Positions 43,593-53,193 are shown, counted from the stretch's first letter. The stretch: 64,000 nucleotides of DNA from Pseudomonadota bacterium (GCA_027488375.1 JAIYBW010000001.1:186001-250000), one strand, 5' to 3'. Numbers and translations are program-made. Notes: generated by a model not told the origin, from the letters alone.

Positions 43593-45308
43593 ATGTCTTT
43601 TGTTAACCTCGGTTTAAAAGAGTCTTCACTCAAAGCTATTGAAAAGATGGGATTTGAAAATCCATCTGAAATTCAACAGCAGGCCATTCCAGTTCTTATT
43701 AAGGGTAATATCGATTTCATTGGCCAGGCCCAAACGGGTTCAGGAAAAACGGCAGCTTTCGTTCTTCCTTTACTTGAAAAATTAGATTTTAAATCTCCTG
43801 CTCTTCAGGCCTTAATTCTTGCTCCGACAAGAGAATTGGCCAACCAAATTCACGAAGAGATTCAGAAGCTTTCAGCTTTTGAGTCGATCCGTTCAATGTC
43901 TGTTTATGGAGGAACTTCAGTGGGCCTTCAAATTAAAGACTTCAAAAGTAAAAAACCGCAAATCGTGGTTGGAACTCCAGGACGCGTGATGGATCTCATT
44001 GAGCGTGGAGTTTTAAAATTTGATGCCACAAAATTTGTTATTTTAGATGAAGCAGATGAAATGCTTGATATGGGATTTTTTGATGATGTGACAACGATTG
44101 TTGCTGAGATTCCTGAAAAGAAAATTTGGATGTTTTCAGCGACTATGCCTGGCCCGATTTCTGATCTTGTGGCCAGAGAGTTTAATGATCCTGTCGTTGT
44201 AAAAGTGACGAAGAAAGTTCTTACGGCCGATTCTGTTGAGCAAAAAGCAGTGGTTGTTCGTCGTGAAAACGGGATTGAAGCTCTTTGCCGCTATATGGAT
44301 TTTTCTGATGGTATGTATGCCATCATTTTCACTAAAACAAAAATTGGCGCAAAAGAATTAACTGATGAGCTTAATGCTCGTGGTTATCCAACAGATGCTC
44401 TTCATGGTGATATGGACCAAGCGGCCCGTGATATGACCATGAAAAAATTTAAAGAAAAGAAAATCAATCTTCTTGTTTGTACTGACGTTGCTGCTCGTGG
44501 GATTGATGTGAATAACCTCACTCACGTTATTAACTTTGGTCTTCCTCAGGATAACGAGTCTTACGTTCACCGAATTGGCCGTACTGGCCGTGGTGGATCA
44601 AAAGGGATCTCTCTTTCTATTATTGAGCCATCTGAGCAAGGAAGAGTGGGGCAAATTGAACGTCTTACAAAAGCTAAAATTGAGCGTATCCAACTTCCAC
44701 GCGTGAATGAAATCCGTGAGAAGATTCTTGAGAAATCAATGGTTCGCTTCAATGATAATGTGGCCAATTTTAAAGATGAAGAAACTCTTCATTTTGATTC
44801 ATTCAAAGAGAAATTTGATGCCCTTGATAAAGAAGATCTTGTTAAAGGGATCTACGGCTTCATGTTTGAAAATACTTTAAAGCGTTACCAAAAAGCCCAA
44901 GAAATTGATGTGGCCCCTCGTGGTCAGCCGCAAGGTGAAAGAGGAGTTCGAGTTAATTCTGGCATGCAAAGATTCTTCATCAATCTTGGAAAAATGGATG
45001 GCGTTACATCTGGTGATCTCCTTAAGTTTGTGGCCCAGTACGCTGGTATCAATGGAAGAGATATTGGTCGTATCGATACCAAAGAAAAATTCGCCTTCAT
45101 TGAAGCGAACTCGATGCATACAGATGCCATCATGAATCTCAAAGGAGAGATGTATGGTAACCGTCGCGTTTCAATCGAACTTGCTGAAGCTCCTGCTTTC
45201 AGTGGTGGTCGTGGAAATGGCGGATTCAGAGGTGGAAATGGTGGAGGTTACAGACAGAGTGGTGGTAACCGCTCATACGGTGGAAGTCGTAGTAGTCAGA
45301 GAAATTAA
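43593..45308 (+). CDS. deaD: DEAD-box RNA helicase with DbpA-like C-domain
   Basis: ATP-dependent RNA helicase, likely for ribosome assembly or mRNA turnover. 571 residues: Q motif FENPSEIQQQAIP, Walker A AQTGSGKT, DEAD, SAT and HRIGRTGR; then a C-terminal RRM-like domain (about 460-540, MQRFFINLGKMDGVTSGDLLKF) as in DbpA/CsdA, and a Gly/Arg-rich tail (RGNGGFRGGNGGG). AAAGGAG precedes the ATG. The DeaD/CsdA name is by similarity; a different member of the family is possible. Confidence 0.9.
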   Translation: MSFVNLGLKESSLKAIEKMGFENPSEIQQQAIPVLIKGNIDFIGQAQTGSGKTAAFVLPLLEKLDFKSPALQALILAPTRELANQIHEEIQKLSAFESIRSMSVYGGTSVGLQIKDFKSKKPQIVVGTPGRVMDLIERGVLKFDATKFVILDEADEMLDMGFFDDVTTIVAEIPEKKIWMFSATMPGPISDLVAREFNDPVVVKVTKKVLTADSVEQKAVVVRRENGIEALCRYMDFSDGMYAIIFTKTKIGAKELTDELNARGYPTDALHGDMDQAARDMTMKKFKEKKINLLVCTDVAARGIDVNNLTHVINFGLPQDNESYVHRIGRTGRGGSKGISLSIIEPSEQGRVGQIERLTKAKIERIQLPRVNEIREKILEKSMVRFNDNVANFKDEETLHFDSFKEKFDALDKEDLVKGIYGFMFENTLKRYQKAQEIDVAPRGQPQGERGVRVNSGMQRFFINLGKMDGVTSGDLLKFVAQYAGINGRDIGRIDTKEKFAFIEANSMHTDAIMNLKGEMYGNRRVSIELAEAPAFSGGRGNGGFRGGNGGGYRQSGGNRSYGGSRSSQRN

Positions 45309-45328
45309 TTTTCTTCTTCATTTATAAT

Positions 45329-45354
45329 ATAGGGGCGCTTAATTGTGCCCCTAT
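45329..45354 (+). terminator. hairpin after the DEAD-box helicase gene
   Basis: ATAGGGGC ... GCCCCTAT arms around a 10-base loop, 20 bases after the stop. The T-run after it is weak, so termination may be partial or the hairpin may be a stabiliser. Confidence 0.55.
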
Positions 45355-45492
45355 TGTGCTAGGCAAAAATTTCTTTTCATTCCCCCATTGTTTCAACTAG
45401 TTGACCATGTTAAATTGGAATTAACACACAAACCCAAATGACTTGGGCGCTAGTGCTCAAAAATACAGGATGTATTTTGCGTGGAATTAAGA

Positions 45493-46137
45493 ATGAACAG
45501 ACCGTCTTATGACGAGTACGAAGAAGTAGAGTCTCCTTTCGCGGCCCGATCTCAAGAAAAGTCGACCTCCCGTGACAGATTACGCACTCGAAAAAATGTT
45601 TTTAACCGTCCTTTTGCGACGGAAGCTACTTCTGCACCTTTAATTTTAGAAACAAGATCCACAAGAAAATCAATTGGGACACCTGACGACGATGAAATGT
45701 TAGAGCATCGTCAAAGTGATTTGAGTGGAGCTGATATTGAGTATCTTGATGAAGATGAGGATGAGGAAGAAGTTGTTGTTGAGAAAAAGCCTGTAGTTCG
45801 TTCTGCAGTTAAGAAAGTCGCGAAACCTAAAAAAAATCTTCTCCAAAAATTCGCCTGGTCTGTTGTAGGTCTTCTTGTTTTAAGACTTATTTTTATGGAT
45901 CGTGGAGTTTGGGATTATTTTGCGACTGAAAGTGAAATTAAAGATAAACAAAATGAACTTCGCTCAATTCAGAAAGAGAATAAGTCTCTGATTACTGAAA
46001 TTTCTCGAGTTAAAATTGATAAAAACTTTCAGCGTCAACTGGCTAAAGAATCTTTGGGTGTTATCGCTGCAGATGAGTTTCTCGTCTTATTTGCCGGTGA
46101 GTCTGCTGAATCTGAAGAGCTTAAAGAAGAATTGTAA
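45493..46137 (+). CDS. FtsB/DivIC-like septum protein with long acidic N-terminus
   Basis: 214 residues from ATG 45493; a GTG 12 bases earlier is possible. The N-terminal 110 residues are charged and low-complexity, with an Asp/Glu tract (YLDEDEDEEE, about 84-93). One membrane segment at about 120-136 is followed by a coiled coil (IKDKQNELRSIQKENKSLITEI) as in FtsB/DivIC. These are division-site proteins that bind FtsL/FtsQ. The long cytoplasmic tail is unusual; FtsB is normally about 100 residues. No ftsL or ftsQ nearby. Confidence 0.72.
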   Translation: MNRPSYDEYEEVESPFAARSQEKSTSRDRLRTRKNVFNRPFATEATSAPLILETRSTRKSIGTPDDDEMLEHRQSDLSGADIEYLDEDEDEEEVVVEKKPVVRSAVKKVAKPKKNLLQKFAWSVVGLLVLRLIFMDRGVWDYFATESEIKDKQNELRSIQKENKSLITEISRVKIDKNFQRQLAKESLGVIAADEFLVLFAGESAESEELKEEL

Positions 46138-46644
46138 TCACTTCTTGAGTTCAGTTTTAATTTTCTCTTCTGTCATTTTTAAATCTAAGCTTGATTTCCA
46201 TTTTAACTGATCTCCCACCTGAAGCTTTTGAGCAATCGGAGAGCCTGATTTCATTTCTAAGACATGTCGGGACCAAACTGATCTTGCCCTCGGAATAAGT
46301 TGTGGGTTAGAGCGGCCAATGTAGTGGGGGAGTTTTCTCACGATATCAAGAATTCTCAATTCATGATCCAGATAAAAGAGATCAAGATCAAAATATGTGT
46401 CTGGCATCCAGAAGTGGCGTTCCTCATCAGCAAGATAAAAAAAGAGCATGCCCTGATCATGTGCAAAATCCTCAGGTTTTACACCTGAAAGTCCCTGCAT
46501 GGAGTCCTTCTCTGTGTAGGCGAGAGTGGTTTTTATGATTTCCCCTTTTGGTGAGAGGAGGGAGATTTTTTTTAAGGGATTCTCTGACTCAGCCTGACAG
46601 GCCCAAAGAATTAAAAGAAGAACGAGAGTAAGAAGTTTTCTCAT
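46138..46644 (-). CDS. DUF192-family lipoprotein
   Basis: 168 residues with a lipobox-like LWAC near residue 16 and a DUF192 domain: LAYTEKDSMQGLSGV, GMLFFYLADEERHFWMPDTYFDLDLFYLD and VLEMKSGSPIAQKLQVGD. Family function is unknown. AGGA lies about 8 bases before the ATG. It abuts the convergent FtsB-like gene with no gap (46137/46138), and is divergent from aspS. Confidence 0.85.
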   Translation of the reverse strand: MRKLLTLVLLLILWACQAESENPLKKISLLSPKGEIIKTTLAYTEKDSMQGLSGVKPEDFAHDQGMLFFYLADEERHFWMPDTYFDLDLFYLDHELRILDIVRKLPHYIGRSNPQLIPRARSVWSRHVLEMKSGSPIAQKLQVGDQLKWKSSLDLKMTEEKIKTELKK

Positions 46645-46709
46645 GAAGTTTATTCCTGATTCAGGTATGATGCTTGCTTAAGTCTAAGAGAGAAATGAGG
46701 AGTTTTCAA

Positions 46710-48500
46710 ATGGCTTCGATGAAAGAATTAGCTGGATCCCTTCGTACCCATCATTGTGGTGAATTAAGAGAGTCAGATATTGGTAAAACAGTAACAATCT
46801 GTGGGTGGTTAAATAAATACCGTAACCTTGGAAGTTTACACTTTATTGACGTGAGAGACCGTTATGGTGTGACTCAATTAGGGTTTGAACAATTTAAGGG
46901 TGATATAAATGAACTAAGAAAGTTTTCCCTCGAGTCTGTGATTATGGCCAAAGGCAAAGTCACGGCCCGTCCTGATTCTGCCAAAAACGCTAATATGGAA
47001 ACGGGGATGGTAGAAGTTCAGGTTGAAGAAATTCGTCTTCTTTCACTTGCTGAAGAAGTCCCTTTCCTTCCGCATGGAATGGTTCAGGCCACTGAGGATT
47101 TACGTCTTCGCTATCGCTACCTTGATCTTCGTTCAAAGAAACTTCAAGATATTCTTCGTCTACGTTCAATGACTGCAAGAAAAGTTCGTGAAGCCCTTTA
47201 TAAATTAGATTTTACTGAAGTTGAAACTCCGATTCTCTATAAAACCACACCGGAAGGGGCCCGTGATTACGTTGTACCTTCGCGCGTTCATCCTGGAAAA
47301 GTGTACGCCCTACCTCAGTCGCCTCAAACGTTGAAGCAGCTTTTGATGATTGCGAACACAGATAAATATTTCCAAATTTGTCGATGCTTTCGTGATGAAG
47401 ATTTAAGGGCCGACAGACAGCCTGAATTTACTCAGGTTGATATTGAAGTGTCATTTCCGACTCTTGATTACATGAAAAACCTTGCGACCCATGTTGTGAA
47501 GAACGTTTTTGATATGCCAGAAGGTTTTGAGATGAAATCGATTTCTTATGATGAAGTCATGAGAGACTATGGATCGGATAAGCCGGATGTTCGTTTTGGC
47601 CTTAAGCAAATGATTGTGTCTGATCTTTTTAAAACGTCGACTTTTGCTACCTTCTCCGAAGTCGCGAATTCAAAATATGGAATGGTTAAGGCGATGTTTG
47701 TTCCAACATCGATGGGAACTCTCGCCAGAAAAGATATTGATGCTTTAGTCGACATTGTTAAGCCTTACGGTGGCAAAGGTGTGGCCTGGTTTAAAGTTGA
47801 AAACCAGCAAGTGACTGGAGGCATTTCTAAATTTATTGATCCTAACCTTTTGAATGCTCTTTATGAAAAATCATCAGAGAAGGGTGATGGGCTTTGGTTT
47901 TTTATGGCCGATAAAAATGAAAATATTGCTCATGATTGTGCTGATGCTTTAAGACGCCATTTTGGAAAAACATTCAATCTTATTAACCATGATCAGTACG
48001 CTTTTTTATGGGTCTATGACTTCCCACTTTTTGATTACGATGCTGATGCCAATACATTAGGGGCCAAGCACCATCCTTTCACTCGTCCAAAAGATGAGGA
48101 TATGGAGCTCTATTACTCAACTGATAAATCAAAAGTTAAAGATGTTAAGGCCTATGCTTATGATATCGTCTGTAATGGGTACGAGATCGGTGGCGGCTCC
48201 ATGAGAATCTTCGATAATAAACAACAATCTCGTATGTTTGAACTTTTAGGCTTTACTCCTGAAGAAGCTCAACATCAGTTTGGCTTTTTCATTGAAGCCC
48301 TTAAATATGGGACTCCACCGCACGCAGGAATGGCCTTTGGGATGGATCGACTAATCATGCTTCTCGCTAAGACCGATTCTATTCGAGATGTGATCGCTTT
48401 CCCAAAAACAGCATCGGCTACAGATCTTATGGCGAGTGCACCATCAAAGCCGAATCCAGCTCAGTGTAAAGAACTTGGTTTTAAATGGATTGAAGAATAA
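46710..48500 (+). CDS. aspS: aspartyl-tRNA synthetase
   Basis: Charges tRNA-Asp. The ATG at 46710, with GAGGAG 7 bases upstream, gives 596 residues (E. coli 590); a longer frame adds 12 unsupported residues. OB-fold anticodon domain (HHCGELRESDIGKTVTICGW), motif 2 FRDEDLRADRQPEFTQ, bacterial insertion (GAD domain) about 290-420, motif 3 GMAFGMDRLIMLL followed by SIRDVIAFPK. Whether it also charges tRNA-Asn cannot be told here. Confidence 0.95.
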   Translation: MASMKELAGSLRTHHCGELRESDIGKTVTICGWLNKYRNLGSLHFIDVRDRYGVTQLGFEQFKGDINELRKFSLESVIMAKGKVTARPDSAKNANMETGMVEVQVEEIRLLSLAEEVPFLPHGMVQATEDLRLRYRYLDLRSKKLQDILRLRSMTARKVREALYKLDFTEVETPILYKTTPEGARDYVVPSRVHPGKVYALPQSPQTLKQLLMIANTDKYFQICRCFRDEDLRADRQPEFTQVDIEVSFPTLDYMKNLATHVVKNVFDMPEGFEMKSISYDEVMRDYGSDKPDVRFGLKQMIVSDLFKTSTFATFSEVANSKYGMVKAMFVPTSMGTLARKDIDALVDIVKPYGGKGVAWFKVENQQVTGGISKFIDPNLLNALYEKSSEKGDGLWFFMADKNENIAHDCADALRRHFGKTFNLINHDQYAFLWVYDFPLFDYDADANTLGAKHHPFTRPKDEDMELYYSTDKSKVKDVKAYAYDIVCNGYEIGGGSMRIFDNKQQSRMFELLGFTPEEAQHQFGFFIEALKYGTPPHAGMAFGMDRLIMLLAKTDSIRDVIAFPKTASATDLMASAPSKPNPAQCKELGFKWIEE

Positions 48501-48509
48501 CTTTCAAGA

Positions 48510-48540
48510 ATGGGGGAGAGTTAGGCTTTCCCCCATCTTT
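48510..48540. terminator. intrinsic terminator after aspS
   Basis: ATGGGGGA ... TCCCCCAT arms, with GAG/CTT partly extending the stem, followed by CTTTTAG. It also sits at the 3' end of the convergent small gene, so it can act in both directions, though the T-runs are short. Confidence 0.65.
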
Positions 48541-48923
48541 TAGTTTAAAGTCTGACTTAGTTTTCCCAGATCGTCTGTTAAGAGAGCACTCCCATCATCA
48601 AATTGGCAAATACTCCATTCCAATTTTTTTTCATCTTCTAAGACCCACACTTTGCCTTTTAAAGCATCACAAAGTCTCACTCCAGGTGAGAGTCTTAGGT
48701 CAGACTTCTTTTTGAGAAGTTCCTGGATTTTTACCTTTGTCAGTAATTGAAGAGTCTTATCGGCCTGACTATGAGGCTTAGACTCAGAAATGGAGAGACC
48801 GGACTTTGTCAGTTTGAACTCAAGCTTTTTACCAGGTCCTTGAAGGACAAGTGGTGTCGCCGCTATGGATGGAAAAATAAAAAAACTGAGAACGAGAATT
48901 GGAAGTTTTAGTTTTCGAGCCAT
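48540..48923 (-). CDS. small secreted protein downstream of papain-like protease
   Basis: 127 residues from ATG 48923, with GGAGG 4 bases upstream (an open frame to 48968 adds a poly-Ser run that is really repeat sequence in the previous gene). Signal peptide ending IAA-TP (about residue 22). No domain recognised; Cys at about 84 and 105 could pair. It overlaps the end of the protease gene by 16 bases, so the two are co-expressed and may work together, for example as inhibitor or chaperone; that is inference. Confidence 0.66.
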   Translation of the reverse strand: MARKLKLPILVLSFFIFPSIAATPLVLQGPGKKLEFKLTKSGLSISESKPHSQADKTLQLLTKVKIQELLKKKSDLRLSPGVRLCDALKGKVWVLEDEKKLEWSICQFDDGSALLTDDLGKLSQTLN

Positions 48924-50278
48924 TGGACCTCCGTACTTGCTTGAACTGCTGCTGCTGCTGGAACCCAAGTTCGACCACCACTACAAGAAAAGTTTTTGTA
49001 TATATTTCCGCATCCTGAACCCCAAGAATTGTGGATTAAAAATTGTTTTTGGCCATTGACCGTTCGGCAGCCCACTATGACGACTGCATGATAATCTTGA
49101 GCCTCTGAATTCCAAGAGCCTGAGGTGAGATAACTAGAATGAATAGAAATAATCGAGCCTTGAGGATTATTTTTTTCAAGAAGCCCCTGTATTCGTTCTG
49201 TTCCTTCTGATGAGTTTTTTAAACTTAATTTTTTAGTCTTTATGTTTTTACGAATAGGTTGTTGATTAGGAGGGAGGCATGAGTTTGAAAGGACCTGTTT
49301 CATAATTTTATAACCATACATTCTACCTGCATAAGCAAAACCATGGACAGGATCTTTTTTTACTCTTTCTGTTACAAATCTTTCAAAACTAGGAATATAT
49401 TTTGAATTCACTCCATACTTTAAAAAGATTTCTCTCATCTTAGGATATGTTTTCTTGGCCCAGTAATAAACAATTTGAGCTGCATCATCTTCAGAGTAGT
49501 GATCAAGATTATTTTTACCTTGAATCTTTTTTTCGTACTGATCTTGCTTTTTTTCAAGTAATTCTACTTTCTTCTCTTTCTCATTCCTTTGAGCTGATAC
49601 TTTGTTAATATCTTTTTGAATCTCTGAATTATCTCTAGATCCTGAAAGATAATTAACCCATCCCCAGTCCAGCGTATTTAATTCGCTTCTAAGATTGGAA
49701 ACTTTTGAGTTGAGTTTATCAATATCATCGTAAAGCTTGTGTATTTCTTGATCAACAGCAGTTGCTCCATTCCATAGTTCACATCCGCCCTTGCTATTGA
49801 GGGCCGCAGCTTTTTCTGCAATTCTTTGTTGGCGAGCTTCACCAGTAGTGAGGTTCATCGTATAAAAAACAGGCATGTCGATAGAAAGTTCTTCAAGCTC
49901 AGTTAATATATTTTTCTCAGAGCTCGGAAACATATTCTGAAATTTATAAGTGTCTGTGCAGGCCCATCCTCTTTCGATGAGTGATTTCATCACAGATCCA
50001 GGGTCACCACCATCAACGTCCTCGTCAGTGTTGACAGCAGCATCAAAAACATTAAAAGGTGAGTTTGCTCCAATATGGGATCTCAATAAATCGGTTGCAG
50101 CATAAGAAAAGCATAAACCTAGTCGACCTTGATCTCTAGGCATGATCCCAGAAAAAGATTTTCCTGGAGCAGTGAGATTAACACCATCAGCAGAATCACA
50201 ACTTTTCGCTTCAATGTTTTTAATGGCGAGGGCCTGAAGAAAAAATCCGGTGATCAGAATTATTTTAATTGAATTCAA
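48908..50278 (-). CDS. secreted papain-like (C1) cysteine protease with coiled-coil insert
   Basis: 456 residues with a signal peptide ending IEA-KS (about residue 25). The papain catalytic set is present: Gln50 in PRDQGRLGLCFSYA, Cys56, His397 in DYHAVVIVGC and Asn417 in IHNSWGSGCG. A charged coiled-coil insert (about 150-260, with ELLEKKQDQYEKKIQGK) sits between the two halves, which is not typical of the family. Extra Cys (GACTD, GGCELW, SCLPPN, SCSGG) suggest disulfides. Probably exported and aimed at host or prey protein; substrates unknown. Confidence 0.83.
   Translation of the reverse strand: MNSIKIILITGFFLQALAIKNIEAKSCDSADGVNLTAPGKSFSGIMPRDQGRLGLCFSYAATDLLRSHIGANSPFNVFDAAVNTDEDVDGGDPGSVMKSLIERGWACTDTYKFQNMFPSSEKNILTELEELSIDMPVFYTMNLTTGEARQQRIAEKAAALNSKGGCELWNGATAVDQEIHKLYDDIDKLNSKVSNLRSELNTLDWGWVNYLSGSRDNSEIQKDINKVSAQRNEKEKKVELLEKKQDQYEKKIQGKNNLDHYSEDDAAQIVYYWAKKTYPKMREIFLKYGVNSKYIPSFERFVTERVKKDPVHGFAYAGRMYGYKIMKQVLSNSCLPPNQQPIRKNIKTKKLSLKNSSEGTERIQGLLEKNNPQGSIISIHSSYLTSGSWNSEAQDYHAVVIVGCRTVNGQKQFLIHNSWGSGCGNIYKNFSCSGGRTWVPAAAAVQASTEVQWLEN
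48946..48960. repeat. five tandem CTG/CAG triplets inside the protease 3' end
   Basis: CTG repeated five times, coding for the Ala run in VPAAAAVQAS on the minus strand. A triplet tract of this kind can change length by slippage without breaking the frame. Confidence 0.7.
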
Positions 50279-50354
50279 AGTTCCCCCTCGATACTAGACT
50301 ATTTTAGCCTAAAAAATGAATAAGGAGGAAATATGTTTTCAAGGGAAAATTTGA

Positions 50355-51722
50355 TCAAAAAATCAGAGTTTTTACTGCTGACATTTCTCGAATGGCGTAG
50401 GCGACACCCTCTCGACCCATGCCAGATTCCTTCATTCCGCCAAAAGGAAAATGTTCGGCCCTAAAACCTGGGCCATCATTAACGGCCAGGGCCCCTACAT
50501 CAAGCTCATCGTAAAGGCGCTTAATGACTCTTAAGTCATGAGTATAGACACCGGCCTGAAGACCAAAAGCTGATTTTTTCAGTTCCTGAATGACTTCATC
50601 GATTGTTTCAAATTTAAGCAAAGGTATCACAGGACCAAAAGTTTCCTCGCGAATAAGATCACAGCTGGAATCTAGGTTTTCAATGATAGTCGGGTAAATG
50701 ATATTACCTTCGCGTTTATGTCCATAGATAATTTTCGCTCCTCTTTGGACGGCCTGATCAAGTCTTCGCATAATCTCATCAGCGGCTTTCGTATTAACCA
50801 CTGGCCCCACAAAAGTTTGAGAATCGAGTGGATTTCCAATAATGAGCTTTTTTGTTTCTTCAAGGAGTAGAGATTTGAATTTTTCATAAACTGAAGAATG
50901 AAGAAAAAGTTTTTTACTGGCCGTACAGCGCTGGCCAGCAGTGGCAAAACGTTGATTGATAGCTGTTTTTACAGCAGCACTCACATCTCCATCACTCATA
51001 ACAATAAGCGGATCATTCCCACCGAGTTCAAAAAGTAATTTTTTTAGTCCTGCGTTTTGAGCAATCGCCTTGGCGGCGACAACTCCACCTGTAAAACTAA
51101 TACAATTGATAAGAGGATTTTTTACAAGCTCAGTCATCACAGGTATATCTGGATTGACCATTTGAAATGTTTCTTCTGGCATTCCTGCTTCATGACAAAG
51201 CTCTGTGAGCATTTTTCCAGAAAGATAATTTTGCGGGCCTGGTTTAAATAAAATGCAGTTCCCCGCCGCAAAAGCGGGACCAATTTTATGAACAGAAAGA
51301 TTAATAGGAAAATTGAACGGCGTGATCGCAAAAACAATTCCAAGTGGAAAATGTTCAACCATCCCACGTTTATCTCTTCGAGGAGCAAAAGCATCAGAGT
51401 TTAAAACTTCTCCATTGATTCGAATCGCCTCTTGAGAGGATAGAGTCACTGTTGTTATCGCTCGATCCATTTCGACGAGACTATCCGAGATAGTTTTTCC
51501 CATCTCAAGAGTTATTTGTTTTGCAATTTTTTCTTTATCCCGTTTCATGAGTTGGGCAAGATTATTGAGAATATTTGATCGTTCAAAGGGGGCAAAACTT
51601 TTTTGAATTTTTCGACCTTGTTCAAGTTTATTGAGGGCAATACTGGCCTCTTCTGAAGTTGTATAAGTAATTTCTTCTAAAACTTCGTTTGAGTAAGGAT
51701 TTAATAATTTATAAGTGGTCAT
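50355..51722 (-). CDS. NAD(P)-dependent aldehyde dehydrogenase
   Basis: Oxidises an aldehyde to the acid. 455 residues from ATG 51722 (AGGAG 4 bases upstream); the longer frame overlaps the previous gene without support. Catalytic Glu232 in LFELGGNDP and nucleophile Cys266 in GQRCTASKK. NAD-binding FKPGPQ and TPFNFPINLSVHK are typical. Closest in style to succinate-semialdehyde, lactaldehyde or non-phosphorylating glyceraldehyde-3-phosphate dehydrogenases; the substrate cannot be fixed. Only 7 bases after the TSUP permease gene, so they may share a substrate pathway. Confidence 0.87.
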   Translation of the reverse strand: MTTYKLLNPYSNEVLEEITYTTSEEASIALNKLEQGRKIQKSFAPFERSNILNNLAQLMKRDKEKIAKQITLEMGKTISDSLVEMDRAITTVTLSSQEAIRINGEVLNSDAFAPRRDKRGMVEHFPLGIVFAITPFNFPINLSVHKIGPAFAAGNCILFKPGPQNYLSGKMLTELCHEAGMPEETFQMVNPDIPVMTELVKNPLINCISFTGGVVAAKAIAQNAGLKKLLFELGGNDPLIVMSDGDVSAAVKTAINQRFATAGQRCTASKKLFLHSSVYEKFKSLLLEETKKLIIGNPLDSQTFVGPVVNTKAADEIMRRLDQAVQRGAKIIYGHKREGNIIYPTIIENLDSSCDLIREETFGPVIPLLKFETIDEVIQELKKSAFGLQAGVYTHDLRVIKRLYDELDVGALAVNDGPGFRAEHFPFGGMKESGMGREGVAYAIREMSAVKTLIF

Positions 51723-51729
51723 AAAGCTC

Positions 51730-52464
51730 CTAATAAATAAGTTTCCACGCCATCCGTAAACCAGTCGCAAGCAAGGCGAATCTAAAGACTTTTAAAAAAA
51801 TATTATCACTCATTTTTTGTAAAAGAATGATGCCAAATTTAGTTCCAAAAAAACATGCGACGTTTGTCATAAGACAAAATGAGATATAGGGCAGGTAATC
51901 AAAGCCGAGTGATAGGAAAACGGGGATTTTAGCAAAGTGAACAATGGCCTGCATCGCAGCTTTGTTTGCTATGACTTCTTCTTTTGTAAGATCTTTTCTC
52001 ACAAAAAAAGGAGCAAGCACTGGATCAATGGCCCCTGCAATAATTCCCAAAAATCCAGTAATCAATCCAACCCAAAAGAAATTTTTATGCTTTAACTCTA
52101 AGTCTGGTAATTGCTTGGGACGAAAAAGACTATAAAGGATGAGCGCGAGGATAATTGTTTGAGGCGCTTGTGTTTTGATAATACGTGATAAAAGGAGGGA
52201 GGCGAGAAAAATTCCTGGTAGGGCGCCCCAGATAAACGGAATCATCAGCGTTTTTCTTAGATGAACTTTTAAGAAATTAAGAGTCAGAAAATTATTAAAA
52301 AATTGAATTACACCATGTATCGGGATGATGACTTGAATAGGAAAATACATAGTCATGATCGTAAATAATAAAACTCCACCTCCCATTCCTGTTGCAGCTG
52401 AAAGGGCGGAGGTAAAAAAAGAGAAAATAATTAACACACTCAGTGCAGGCCAAGCTAAAAGCAT
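51730..52464 (-). CDS. TSUP-family (TauE/SafE) permease
   Basis: 244 residues with about eight hydrophobic segments and the TSUP blocks ATGMGGGVLLFTIMTMYFP and GFLGIIAGAIDPVLAPFFV. The family exports or imports sulfur-containing or organic anions such as sulfoacetate. Substrate not known here. Upstream of and co-directional with the aldehyde dehydrogenase (7-base gap). Confidence 0.85.
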   Translation of the reverse strand: MLLAWPALSVLIIFSFFTSALSAATGMGGGVLLFTIMTMYFPIQVIIPIHGVIQFFNNFLTLNFLKVHLRKTLMIPFIWGALPGIFLASLLLSRIIKTQAPQTIILALILYSLFRPKQLPDLELKHKNFFWVGLITGFLGIIAGAIDPVLAPFFVRKDLTKEEVIANKAAMQAIVHFAKIPVFLSLGFDYLPYISFCLMTNVACFFGTKFGIILLQKMSDNIFLKVFRFALLATGLRMAWKLIY

Positions 52465-52537
52465 GAAGTTATTTTAAATGATTTCTGCTTCATGGCCATA
52501 AGGCTTAACTTACCTGATAGAATCAATTTGGAAGGAC

Positions 52538-53146
52538 TTAGGCAGCTCGAGAATAGTCTGTCACATCCTCAGCTTCAATTTGATGGAATTGATCAATTTC
52601 TTTTAAAAGATGAATAGGAGAAGGGGCCGTTTGAGTCATGAGGGATCCATAAAGATGATCATGGGGCATAAAATGTTTCTGTGCCCAATTTTTAAATTTG
52701 GGATAAATGGCCATCAGAATAAAGCTACCAGTCAGAGACATCATTGTTAATTTAGTGGCCCAGTAAAAAGAGTCAGTAAATGAATGTTCCTGCATCTTGA
52801 TTCGGCTTTTCACAGAATGCATTCCCCAGGTCTGGCCATGGTTAAAAAAGAAACTAAAAAAGTAGTAACTAAAAGTGATGATGGGAGTCGTTGCAAGTGT
52901 CAAAGCGAGGTAGGATATCCCAGAATAGGCCTGGTTTAATTGGTCTGAGACCATAAGAGTTTGAAGCGAAATTTGATAAATAAATGAAGTGATGAGAGTG
53001 GCCTGATAAACCATGATCAAATCAAGAAAATGAGTCATCAGAATATGCATCAGCTTGACCCTTGTAGGGTAAGTTTTTTCGGCAAGCATATTTTTTGGAA
53101 TTTTCTTCTTGGTATTTGTGAAGGTCAACAGATCAACTGAGCTCAT
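52538..53146 (-). CDS. RDD-like membrane protein
   Basis: 202 residues from ATG 53146, with GAGG 5 bases upstream (a GTG two codons earlier is possible). Two or three membrane segments are visible, with FLDLIMVYQATLI near 40-52 and GQTWGMHSVKSRI near 115-127 resembling the two blocks of the RDD domain. The Arg of the N-terminal motif is replaced by His-Phe (THFLDL), so it is a divergent member. Function unknown. Confidence 0.68.
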   Translation of the reverse strand: MSSVDLLTFTNTKKKIPKNMLAEKTYPTRVKLMHILMTHFLDLIMVYQATLITSFIYQISLQTLMVSDQLNQAYSGISYLALTLATTPIITFSYYFFSFFFNHGQTWGMHSVKSRIKMQEHSFTDSFYWATKLTMMSLTGSFILMAIYPKFKNWAQKHFMPHDHLYGSLMTQTAPSPIHLLKEIDQFHQIEAEDVTDYSRAA

Positions 53147-53193
53147 AGGCACCTCGTTTTTACTTATCGGTACCTATGAGAAAAAACTAAATT

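Noticed and set aside
48924..48968. poly-Ser N-terminus of the small secreted protein
   Set aside because: The Ser run is only the CTG/CAG triplet repeat of the protease gene read in another frame; the ATG at 48923 follows GGAGG and starts the signal peptide.
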